A DNA stretch of 64,000 bases. It comes from Pseudomonas entomophila. GTDB taxonomy: Bacteria; Pseudomonadota; Gammaproteobacteria; Pseudomonadales; Pseudomonadaceae. The DNA is taken from the NCBI RefSeq assembly GCF_029193575.1, contig NZ_JARGCS010000035.1, positions 1 to 64,000 on the forward strand, in the 5' to 3' direction. Numbering within the stretch: the stretch's first letter is position 1; each line of letters starts with the position of its first letter. Below are positions 56,820 through 64,000 of the stretch, piece by piece. The notes below the pieces were generated by a model. The model ran no database searches. It saw only the letters and a list, made by a program, of their open reading frames with translations, and was not told where the DNA came from. The position numbers and the translations under genes were made by a program.

Positions 56820-59045
56820 ATGCCCACCCGTTCCAAGATCATCTATACCTTCACCGACGAAGCCCCCGCCCTCGCCACCTACTCACTGCTGCCGATCATC
56901 GAAGCGTTCACCGCAAGCGCCGACATCGCCGTTGAAACCCGCGACATCTCCCTGGCCGGTCGTATCCTCGCGGCATTCCCGGAGCAACTGGGCGCCGAGA
57001 AGCAGGTAGGCGATCACCTGGCGGAACTGGGCCAGCTGGCCACCACGCCGGAAGCCAACATCATCAAGCTGCCGAACATCTCGGCGTCGGTCCCGCAGCT
57101 GAAGGCGGCGATCAAGGAACTGCAGGCCAAGGGTTTCAACATCCCTGACTACGCCGACGAGCCGGCCAGCGCCGAAGAGAAAGAATCCCGCGCGCGCTAT
57201 GACCGCATCAAGGGCAGCGCCGTGAACCCGGTGCTGCGCGAAGGCAACTCCGACCGCCGCGCCCCGCTGTCGGTCAAGAACTACGCGCGCAAGCACCCGC
57301 ACAAGATGGGCGCCTGGGCCGCAGACTCCAAGTCGCACGTGGCCCACATGACCCAGGGCGACTTCTACGGCAGCGAGAAGGCCGCGCTGATCGAGGCTGA
57401 CGACAGCCTGCGCATCGAACTGGTCGAGAAGAACGGCACCACCACCGTCCTGAAAGAAAAGACCGCCGTCAAGGCCGCCGAAGTCATCGACTGCGCCACC
57501 CTGAGCCGCAAGGCCCTGAAAGCCTTCATCGCCGAGCAGATCGCCGATGCCAAGGCCTCGGGCGTGCTGCTGTCGGTGCACCTGAAAGCCACCATGATGA
57601 AGGTCTCCGACCCGATCATGTTCGGCGTCATCGTCGAGGAATTCTACGGCGAAGTCCTGGCCAAGCACGCGACCGCCCTGGCCGAAGTAGGCTTCAACGC
57701 CAACAACGGCATCGGCGACCTGTACGCCCGCATCAAGGACCTGCCAAGCGACAAGCAGGCCGAGATCGAAGCCGACATCCAGGCCCTGTACGCCGAGCGT
57801 CCGGCCCTGGCCATGGTCAACTCCGACAAGGGCATCACCAACCTGCACGTGCCGAGCGACGTGATCGTCGACGCCTCGATGCCGGCGATGATCCGTGACT
57901 CGGGCAAGATGTGGAACACCGCGGGCGAGCTGCAAGACGCCAAGGCGATCATCCCCGACCGCTGCTACGCCGGCATCTACCAGGCCACCATCGAAGACTG
58001 CAAGCAGCACGGCGCCTTCGACCCAACCACCATGGGCAGCGTGCCGAACGTCGGCCTGATGGCGCAGAAGGCCGAAGAATACGGCTCCCACGACAAGACC
58101 TTCCAGGTCAAGGCCGACGGCGTCGTGCGCGTGGTCGATGGCAAGGGCAACGTCGTGCTGGAGCAGCACGTCGAAGCGGGTGACATCTTCCGCATGTGCC
58201 AGACCAAGGACGCGCCGATCCAGGACTGGGTCAAGCTGGCCGTCAACCGCGCCCGCCTGAGCAACACCCCGGCGGTGTTCTGGCTGGACCCGGCCCGTGC
58301 CCACGACGGCGTGATGATCGAGAAGGTACAGACCTACCTGAAGGATCACGACACCACTGGCCTGGACATCCGCGTCCTGGCCCCGGTCGACGCCATCAAG
58401 TTCTCCCTGGCCCGCATCCGCGAAGGCAAGGACACCATCTCGGTGACCGGCAACGTGCTGCGCGACTACCTGACCGACCTGTTCCCGATCATGGAACTGG
58501 GCACCAGCGCCAAGATGCTGTCGATCGTCCCGCTGATGAACGGCGGTGGCCTGTTCGAGACCGGCGCCGGCGGTTCGGCACCGAAGCACGTGCAGCAGTT
58601 GGTCGAAGAGAACTTCCTGCGCTGGGACTCGCTGGGTGAATTCCTGGCCCTGGCCGCTTCCCTGGAGCACCTGGGCGAGACCTACGACAACCCGCGCGCC
58701 AAGGTCCTGGCCAACACCCTGGACCAGGCCACCGGCAAGTTCCTCGACACCAACAAGTCGCCTTCGCGCAAGGTCGGCGGCATCGACAACCGCGGCAGCC
58801 ACTTCTACCTGACCCTGTACTGGGCCCAGGCCCTGGCCGCCCAGAGCGACGACGCCGCCCTGCAAGCGCGCTTCGCCCCGCTGGCCAAGACCCTGACCGA
58901 GAACGAAGCGACCATCGTCGCCGAGCTCAACGCCGTCCAGGGCAAGCCGGCCGACATCGGTGGCTACTACGCCCCGGATGCCGAGCTGACCGCCAAGGTG
59001 ATGCGCCCAAGCCAGACCCTGAACAGCGCGATCGCCGCCCTGTAA
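56820..59045 (+). CDS. idh: Monomeric NADP-dependent isocitrate dehydrogenase
   Basis: 741 residues, the normal length of the monomeric type-II enzyme. ATG 56820 gives MPTRSKIIYTFTDEAPALATYSLLPI. Conserved regions are RRAPLSVKNYARKHPHKMGAW, VSDPIMFGVIVEEFY, and PNVGLMAQKAEEYGSHDKTF. It makes 2-oxoglutarate and NADPH like Icd but is unrelated in fold arrangement. Many pseudomonads carry both. Terminator at 59065. Confidence 0.97.
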   Translation: MPTRSKIIYTFTDEAPALATYSLLPIIEAFTASADIAVETRDISLAGRILAAFPEQLGAEKQVGDHLAELGQLATTPEANIIKLPNISASVPQLKAAIKELQAKGFNIPDYADEPASAEEKESRARYDRIKGSAVNPVLREGNSDRRAPLSVKNYARKHPHKMGAWAADSKSHVAHMTQGDFYGSEKAALIEADDSLRIELVEKNGTTTVLKEKTAVKAAEVIDCATLSRKALKAFIAEQIADAKASGVLLSVHLKATMMKVSDPIMFGVIVEEFYGEVLAKHATALAEVGFNANNGIGDLYARIKDLPSDKQAEIEADIQALYAERPALAMVNSDKGITNLHVPSDVIVDASMPAMIRDSGKMWNTAGELQDAKAIIPDRCYAGIYQATIEDCKQHGAFDPTTMGSVPNVGLMAQKAEEYGSHDKTFQVKADGVVRVVDGKGNVVLEQHVEAGDIFRMCQTKDAPIQDWVKLAVNRARLSNTPAVFWLDPARAHDGVMIEKVQTYLKDHDTTGLDIRVLAPVDAIKFSLARIREGKDTISVTGNVLRDYLTDLFPIMELGTSAKMLSIVPLMNGGGLFETGAGGSAPKHVQQLVEENFLRWDSLGEFLALAASLEHLGETYDNPRAKVLANTLDQATGKFLDTNKSPSRKVGGIDNRGSHFYLTLYWAQALAAQSDDAALQARFAPLAKTLTENEATIVAELNAVQGKPADIGGYYAPDAELTAKVMRPSQTLNSAIAAL

Positions 59046-59064
59046 GGTTCGCTTGACGTAACAG

Positions 59065-59100
59065 CACAAACCCCGGCCACGCACCGGGGTTTGTGTTTTT
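59065..59100 (+). terminator. Terminator after idh
   Basis: CACAAACCCCGG-ccacgca-CCGGGGTTTGTGTTTTT, a long perfect stem with T-run. Confidence 0.92.
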
Positions 59101-59147
59101 CAGAGCCTGCCCTCCCTGCAGGAGCGGGCCGCTTCATGGAGAGGTTC

Positions 59148-59588
59148 ATGACCTGGCAACCGCACATCACCGTCGCCACCATCGTCGAACAGGATGGCCG
59201 CTTCCTCTTCGTCGAAGAGTTCAAGGCCGGCCAGCACGTCTTCAACCAACCCGCCGGCCACCTGGAGGCCAACGAGACGCTGCTCCAGGCCGCCCTGCGC
59301 GAAACACTCGAGGAAACCGCCTGGGAAGTCGAGCTCACCGGCGTGGTCGGCATCTACCTGTACACCGCCCCCAGCAACGGCGTGACCTACCAGCGCATCT
59401 GCTTCGCCGCCCGCCCCCTGCGCCACCACCCCGAGCGCGCGCTGGACAGCGACATCACCCGCGCCGTGTGGCTGACCCGCGACGAACTGCTGGCCGACCC
59501 CGCGCGCTGGCGCAGCGAACTGGTGCCACGCTGTCTCGACGACTACCTCAACGGCCCGTTGCACAGCCTGGCCCTGCTGCGCGACTGA
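59148..59588 (+). CDS. nudJ: Nudix hydrolase NudJ-like
   Basis: 146 residues from ATG 59148. The Nudix box is GHLEANETLLQAALRETLEE (G-x5-E-x7-R-E-x2-E-E). The sequence WQPHITVATIVEQDGRFLFVEE and the location upstream of mnmA-hflD-purB fit the NudJ (YmfB) group, which hydrolyses nucleoside tri- and diphosphates and thiamine pyrophosphate in E. coli. First gene of the operon; 58 bp to mnmA. Confidence 0.9.
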   Translation: MTWQPHITVATIVEQDGRFLFVEEFKAGQHVFNQPAGHLEANETLLQAALRETLEETAWEVELTGVVGIYLYTAPSNGVTYQRICFAARPLRHHPERALDSDITRAVWLTRDELLADPARWRSELVPRCLDDYLNGPLHSLALLRD

Positions 59589-59646
59589 CGCGCGGCCAGC
59601 GTCCTGATAGAATCGGAATTTTTCCCCCAGATCTCCATCGGTAGCC

Positions 59647-60771
59647 ATGACCAGCCCAGTACTCAAAGACCCCGCCAAGACCCGCGTCATCGTCGGCATG
59701 TCCGGCGGCGTGGACTCTTCCGTCTCCGCCCTCCTGCTCCTGGAGCAGGGCTACCAGGTGGAAGGGCTGTTCATGAAGAACTGGGAAGAAGACGACGGCA
59801 CCGAATACTGCACCGCCCGCGAAGACCTGGCCGACGCCCAGGCCGTGTGCGACCGCATCGGCATCAAGCTGCACACCGCCAACTTCGCGGCCGAGTACTG
59901 GGACAACGTGTTCGAGCACTTCCTCGAGGAATACAAGGCCGGCCGCACGCCGAACCCGGACATCCTCTGCAACCGCGAAATCAAGTTCAAGGCGTTCCTC
60001 GACTACGCCCTGTCGCTGGGCGCCGACCTGATCGCCACCGGCCACTACGTGCGCCGCCGCGACACCGGCGACCTCACCGAACTGCTCAAGGGCCTGGACC
60101 CGAACAAGGACCAGAGCTACTTCCTGCACGCCGTGGGCGGCGCGGAAATCGCCCGCACCCTGTTCCCGGTCGGCGAACTGGAAAAGCCCGAGGTGCGCGC
60201 CATCGCTGAGAAACACGGCCTGGCCACCGCCAAGAAGAAGGACTCCACCGGCATCTGCTTCATCGGCGAACGTCGCTTCAGCGACTTCCTCAAGCAGTAC
60301 CTGCCGGCCCAGCCGGGCGAGATCCAGACCACCGACGGTGAAGTGATCGGCCAGCACCACGGCCTGATGTACCACACCATCGGCCAGCGCCAGGGCCTGG
60401 GCATCGGCGGCCTGAAAGACGCCGGCGACGAGCCGTGGTACGTACTGGAGAAAGACCTGTCGCGCAACGTGCTGGTGGTCGGCCAAGGCAACGAGCACCC
60501 TTGGTTGTTCTCCCGTGCGCTGCTGGCCTCGGAAATCTACTGGGTCAACCCGGTCGACCTGTCCACGCCGCGCCGCCTCAGCGCCAAGGTGCGCTATCGC
60601 CAGGGCGACCAGGCCTGCACCCTGGAGCGCAGCGCCGACGGCTACCGCGCCGTGTTCGACGAACCGCAGCGCGCCGTGACCCCGGGCCAGTCGGTGGTGT
60701 TCTATGACGGCGAGGTGTGCCTGGGCGGCGGCGTGATCGAGACCGCCGAGCCCTGGAGCCCGCGCGCATGA
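59647..60771 (+). CDS. mnmA: tRNA-specific 2-thiouridylase MnmA
   Basis: 374 residues. It adenylates U34 of Lys, Glu and Gln tRNAs and replaces oxygen with sulfur delivered by TusE. PP-loop SGGVDSSVSALLL at about 20; catalytic Cys in NPDILCNREIKF and in DSTGICFIGERRF. Terminal beta-barrel domain. It overlaps hflD by four bases (ATGA). Confidence 0.97.
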   Translation: MTSPVLKDPAKTRVIVGMSGGVDSSVSALLLLEQGYQVEGLFMKNWEEDDGTEYCTAREDLADAQAVCDRIGIKLHTANFAAEYWDNVFEHFLEEYKAGRTPNPDILCNREIKFKAFLDYALSLGADLIATGHYVRRRDTGDLTELLKGLDPNKDQSYFLHAVGGAEIARTLFPVGELEKPEVRAIAEKHGLATAKKKDSTGICFIGERRFSDFLKQYLPAQPGEIQTTDGEVIGQHHGLMYHTIGQRQGLGIGGLKDAGDEPWYVLEKDLSRNVLVVGQGNEHPWLFSRALLASEIYWVNPVDLSTPRRLSAKVRYRQGDQACTLERSADGYRAVFDEPQRAVTPGQSVVFYDGEVCLGGGVIETAEPWSPRA

Positions 60772-61394
60772 GCAACCTCAACGAACAACTGGTCGCCCTG
60801 GGCGGTGTGTTCCAGGCCGCCGTGCTGGTAGACCGCATCGCCCGCACCGGCCAGGCCAGCGAGGCCAACATCGGTTGCATGCTCGGCAGCCTGCTGGTGC
60901 GCGACCCCAAGGACACCCTGGAGGTGTTCGGCGGTGACGACCTCAACCTGCGCGACGGCTACCGCGCGCTGGTTGGCGCCCTGGAGCGCGACCCCAGCAG
61001 CCTGCAACGCGAGCCGCTGCGCTACGCCCTGTCGATGCTGGGCCTGGAGCGCCAGTTGGCCAAGCGTGGCGACATGCTCGACACCATTGGCAAGCGCTTG
61101 CCGCAGATCCAGTCCCAGGCCGAGCATTTCGGCCTGGTTCACGAAAACGTCATCGCTTCCAGCGGAGCCTTGTACCAGGACACCCTGAGCACCCTGCGCC
61201 AGCGCATCCAGGTGCATGGCGACATGCGCTTCCTGCAGCAGGCCAGCAACGCGTCGAAGATCCGCGCCCTGCTGCTGGCCGGCATCCGCGCCGCGCGCCT
61301 GTGGCGCCAGCTGGGCGGACACCGCTGGCAGCTGGTATTCAGCCGCCGCAAGCTGCTCAACGAACTGTACGACATGATGCGCGCGCCCTCCTGA
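60768..61394 (+). CDS. hflD: High frequency lysogenization protein HflD
   Basis: 208 residues, all-helical. It is membrane-associated in E. coli and binds lambda CII. The sequence MSNLNEQLVALGGVFQAAVLVDRIARTGQ and the C-terminal QQASNASKIRALLLAGIRAARLWRQLGG are family-typical. Between mnmA and purB, the conserved order. Interest lies in the CII-like protein of the neighbouring prophage, but no link is shown. Confidence 0.94.
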   Translation: MSNLNEQLVALGGVFQAAVLVDRIARTGQASEANIGCMLGSLLVRDPKDTLEVFGGDDLNLRDGYRALVGALERDPSSLQREPLRYALSMLGLERQLAKRGDMLDTIGKRLPQIQSQAEHFGLVHENVIASSGALYQDTLSTLRQRIQVHGDMRFLQQASNASKIRALLLAGIRAARLWRQLGGHRWQLVFSRRKLLNELYDMMRAPS

Positions 61395-61407
61395 GCGCGC
61401 GCCACAC

Positions 61408-61489
61408 CCCCTGTGGGAGCGGGCTCGCCCCGCGTTGCGCCGGTGAATCCAACACCGCAATCGCCGGACAACCCCGCTCCCACAGGGGC
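61408..61489. repeat. REP-type inverted pair between hflD and purB
   Basis: CCCCTGTGGGAGCGGG and CCCGCTCCCACAGGGG flank about 50 bases. This element lies within an operon-like gene set and may separate hflD from purB transcription. Confidence 0.8.
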
Positions 61490-61595
61490 CACCACCGTTT
61501 CAAAAGGCCCGACCTTTGGTCAGCCAACCGACCCGGGCGCAATTTTCATGTATGATATGCGCCCTTCCAAAAGCCTGACTGCCCGAGAACACCCC

Positions 61596-62966
61596 ATGCA
61601 GCTCTCCTCGCTCACTGCGGTTTCCCCTGTAGATGGCCGCTATGCCGGCAAAACCCAGGCCTTGCGCCCTATCTTCAGCGAATACGGCCTGATCCGTTTC
61701 CGCGCCCTGGTCGAGGTCCGCTGGCTGCAGCGCCTGGCCGCCCACCCGCAGATCGGCGAAGTGCCGGCGTTCTCCGCCGAAGCCAACGCCCTGCTCGACG
61801 CCCTGGCCAGCGACTTCAAGCTCGAGCACGCCGAACGCGTGAAAGAGATCGAACGCACCACCAACCACGACGTCAAGGCCATCGAGTACCTGCTCAAGGA
61901 GCAGGCCGCCACGCTGCCGGAGCTGGCCAAGGTCAGCGAGTTCATCCACTTCGCCTGCACCAGCGAGGACATCAACAACCTGTCCCACGCGCTGATGCTG
62001 CGCGCCGGTCGTGACGACGTGCTGCTGCCGCTGATGCGCCAGATCGCCGAGGCCATTCGCGCCCTGGCCCACCAGCACGCCGACGTGCCGATGCTGTCGC
62101 GCACCCACGGCCAACCGGCTTCGCCGACCACCCTGGGCAAAGAGCTGGCCAACGTCGTCTACCGCCTGGAGCGCCAGATCGCCCAAGTGGCCGCCGTGCC
62201 GCTGCTGGGCAAGATCAACGGCGCCGTGGGCAACTACAACGCCCACCTGTCGGCCTACTCGCAAATCGACTGGGAAGCCAACGCCCGCGCCTTCATCGAG
62301 GACGAGCTGGGTCTGGTGTTCAACCCGTACACCACGCAGATCGAGCCGCACGACTACATCGCCGAGCTGTTCGACGCGATCGCCCGCTTCAACACCATCC
62401 TGATCGACTTCGACCGCGACGTCTGGGGCTACATCTCCCTGGGCTACTTCAAGCAGAAGACCGTCGCCGGCGAAATCGGCTCCTCGACCATGCCGCACAA
62501 GGTCAACCCGATCGACTTCGAGAACTCCGAAGGCAACCTGGGTATCGCCAACGCGCTGTTCCAGCACCTGGCCAGCAAGCTGCCGATCTCGCGCTGGCAG
62601 CGCGACCTGACCGACTCCACCGTGCTGCGCAACCTGGGCGTGGGCTTCGCCCATAGCGTCATCGCCTACGAAGCCAGCCTGAAAGGCATCGGCAAGCTGG
62701 AAGTCAACGAAGCGCGCATCGCCGCCGACCTGGACGCCTGCTGGGAAGTGCTGGCCGAGCCGATCCAGACCGTTATGCGCCGCTTCAATATCGAGAACCC
62801 CTACGAGAAGCTCAAGGAACTGACGCGCGGCAAGGGCATCACCCCTGAAGCGCTGCTGACCTTCATCGACGGCCTGGACATGCCGGCCGAAGCCAAGGCC
62901 GAGCTCAAGCAACTGACCCCGGCCAGCTACATCGGCAACGCGGCGGCCCAGGCCAAACGCATCTGA
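61596..62966 (+). CDS. purB: Adenylosuccinate lyase
   Basis: 456 residues. It catalyses two fumarate-releasing steps in purine synthesis. The start MQLSSLTAVSPVDGRYAGKT is that of the proteobacterial long form. Signature loop SSTMPHKVNPIDFENSEGN carries the catalytic Ser; His residues in RTHGQPASPTTLGKE and TNHDVKA. Upstream in-frame ATGs (from 61413) lie in the REP region and were not used. Confidence 0.97.
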   Translation: MQLSSLTAVSPVDGRYAGKTQALRPIFSEYGLIRFRALVEVRWLQRLAAHPQIGEVPAFSAEANALLDALASDFKLEHAERVKEIERTTNHDVKAIEYLLKEQAATLPELAKVSEFIHFACTSEDINNLSHALMLRAGRDDVLLPLMRQIAEAIRALAHQHADVPMLSRTHGQPASPTTLGKELANVVYRLERQIAQVAAVPLLGKINGAVGNYNAHLSAYSQIDWEANARAFIEDELGLVFNPYTTQIEPHDYIAELFDAIARFNTILIDFDRDVWGYISLGYFKQKTVAGEIGSSTMPHKVNPIDFENSEGNLGIANALFQHLASKLPISRWQRDLTDSTVLRNLGVGFAHSVIAYEASLKGIGKLEVNEARIAADLDACWEVLAEPIQTVMRRFNIENPYEKLKELTRGKGITPEALLTFIDGLDMPAEAKAELKQLTPASYIGNAAAQAKRI

Positions 62967-62983
62967 GCCTGACCACGCGGTTG

Positions 62984-63009
62984 AACGCCCGGCTCAGCCG
63001 GGCGTTTTT
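62984..63009 (+). terminator. Terminator after purB
   Basis: ACGCCCGGC-tca-GCCGGGCGTTTTT, short loop with T-run. Confidence 0.9.
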
Positions 63010-63048
63010 ATTCCCGGATGAAAATTACGTTTTTTCAATAGGTTGAAC

Positions 63049-64000
63049 ATGAATCCTGATACTCCACTGCAGCTGCTGGGTGGCCTGACGGCCCGCGAAT
63101 TCCTCCGCGACTACTGGCAGAAGAAGCCCCTGCTGGTGCGCCAGGCCTTCCCCGACTTCGAAAGCCCCATCGACCCGGACGAGCTGGCCGGCCTGGCCCT
63201 GGAGGAGGAGGTCGAGTCGCGCTTGATCCTCGAGCACGGCGAGCGCCCGTGGGAGCTGCGCCGCGGCCCCTTCGAGGAAGACGCTTTCGCCGAGCTGCCG
63301 GAGCGTGACTGGACCCTGCTGGTGCAAGCGGTGGACCAGTTCGTGCCTGAGGTGGCCGAGCTGCTGGAGCACTTCCGTTTCCTGCCCAGCTGGCGCATCG
63401 ACGACGTGATGATCAGCTTCGCCGCCCCCGGTGGCAGCGTCGGCCCACACTTCGACAACTACGACGTGTTCCTGCTGCAAGGCCACGGCCAGCGCAACTG
63501 GAAGATCGGCCAGGTGTGCGACAGCGACAGCCCGCTGCTCGAGCACGCCGACCTGCGCATCCTCGCCGACTTCGAGCAGAGCGAGGAATGGACCCTGGAG
63601 CCGGGCGACATGCTCTACCTGCCGCCGCGCCTGGCCCACTACGGCGTGGCCGTGGACGACTGCCTGACCTACTCGGTGGGCTTCCGCGCGCCTAGCGCCG
63701 CCGAAGTGCTGACCCACTTCACCGACTTCCTCAGCCAGTTCCTGCCTGATGAAGAGCGCTACAGCGATGCCGACGCCCAGCCAGTCAGCGACCCGCACCA
63801 GATCCAGCACGACGCCCTCGACCGCCTCAAGGCGCTGCTCACCGAACACATGGGCGACGAGCGCCTGCTGCTGACCTGGTTCGGCCAGTTCATGACCGAG
63901 CCACGCTACCCCGAGCAGGTCAGCGGCGAGGAGCTGAGCGAAGAAGACCTGGTCGACAGCCTGGAACAAGGCGCGATCCTGATCCGCAACCCGAGCGCGC
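63049..64000 (+). CDS. roxA: Ribosomal oxygenase RoxA-like (JmjC cupin), 3' end beyond window
   Basis: The frame is open from ATG 63049 to the window end (317 codons), so the C-terminus is cut. A Fe(II)/2-oxoglutarate JmjC cupin with the metal-binding HxD in GPHFDNYDVFLLQ and the distal His in PPRLAHYGVAV. In E. coli YcfD/RoxA hydroxylates Arg81 of ribosomal protein L16. N-terminal FLRDYWQKKPLLVRQAFPDFESPI is characteristic. A winged-helix C-terminal part is expected and mostly present. Confidence 0.93.
   Translation, partial: MNPDTPLQLLGGLTAREFLRDYWQKKPLLVRQAFPDFESPIDPDELAGLALEEEVESRLILEHGERPWELRRGPFEEDAFAELPERDWTLLVQAVDQFVPEVAELLEHFRFLPSWRIDDVMISFAAPGGSVGPHFDNYDVFLLQGHGQRNWKIGQVCDSDSPLLEHADLRILADFEQSEEWTLEPGDMLYLPPRLAHYGVAVDDCLTYSVGFRAPSAAEVLTHFTDFLSQFLPDEERYSDADAQPVSDPHQIQHDALDRLKALLTEHMGDERLLLTWFGQFMTEPRYPEQVSGEELSEEDLVDSLEQGAILIRNPSA

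Overview
The window is a piece of a GC-rich Pseudomonas chromosome, most likely of the P. putida group. The evidence is the host gene content and order (tusDCBE, cysG-serS-crcB-rarA-lolA, ftsK, aat-ate-infA, clpA-clpS, cspD, icd/idh, nudJ-mnmA-hflD-purB) and the REP-type palindromes with a GCGGGCTTGCC-like core between host genes. Species assignment is inference; no search was run.

Layout. Bases 1-846 are the 3' part of an IS3-family insertion sequence (OrfB transposase plus right terminus) lying against the left attachment site. Bases 848-36023 are a complete-looking, about 35 kb P2/phiCTX-like prophage bounded by a perfect 29-bp direct repeat. The repeat is the 3' end of a tRNA-Ser(UGA) gene, which is intact at the right end (35998-36085, minus). 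Bases 36086-64000 are host core genome.

Prophage organisation. Left of the structural genes are a non-coding attachment/packaging segment (877-1728, with a cos-like sequence) and three cargo genes (1729-3833). Late genes follow in P2 order: Q and P leftward, then O N M L X, two holin-like genes, endolysin, overlapping spanin genes, R, S, [a CBS-HEPN insertion], V W J I H G, FI FII E/E' T U D. A conserved dyad TGTA-N11-TACA lies in front of P/O, V and FI, matching the four late promoters of P2 that are switched on by Ogr; an Ogr/Delta-type zinc-finger gene is present at 28944. After D comes a non-coding regulatory stretch with two perfect palindromes, a 39-codon gene, then a leftward lysogenic operon (short XRE repressor, membrane protein, 38-residue microprotein) and a rightward early operon (Cro/Cox-like protein, CII-like protein, Ogr, small genes, Toprim primase-ATPase, a stand-alone paralogue of its ATPase domain, small genes) ending with the integrase beside attR.

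Candidates for undescribed biology are: (i) a CBS-domain protein with a C-terminal HEPN RNase-like domain (RNDVMH motif), AT-rich, inserted between tail genes S and V; (ii) the cargo locus between cos and Q, with two overlapping small membrane-protein genes and a helical unknown; (iii) the repressor operon carrying a membrane protein and a microprotein resembling the repressor tail; (iv) a repeated 5' leader with an invariant CGGCAA-loop hairpin and an identical 19-nt ribosome-binding segment in front of three early genes; (v) the duplicated primase ATPase domain.

The host part holds tRNA thiolation (TusBCDE, MnmA), siroheme and seryl-tRNA synthesis, fluoride export, replication/division (RarA, FtsK), lipoprotein export (LolA), the N-degron route (Aat, Ate, ClpS, ClpA), a stationary-phase cold-shock-like protein, two different isocitrate dehydrogenases transcribed divergently, purine synthesis and transport, and a ribosomal oxygenase cut by the window end.
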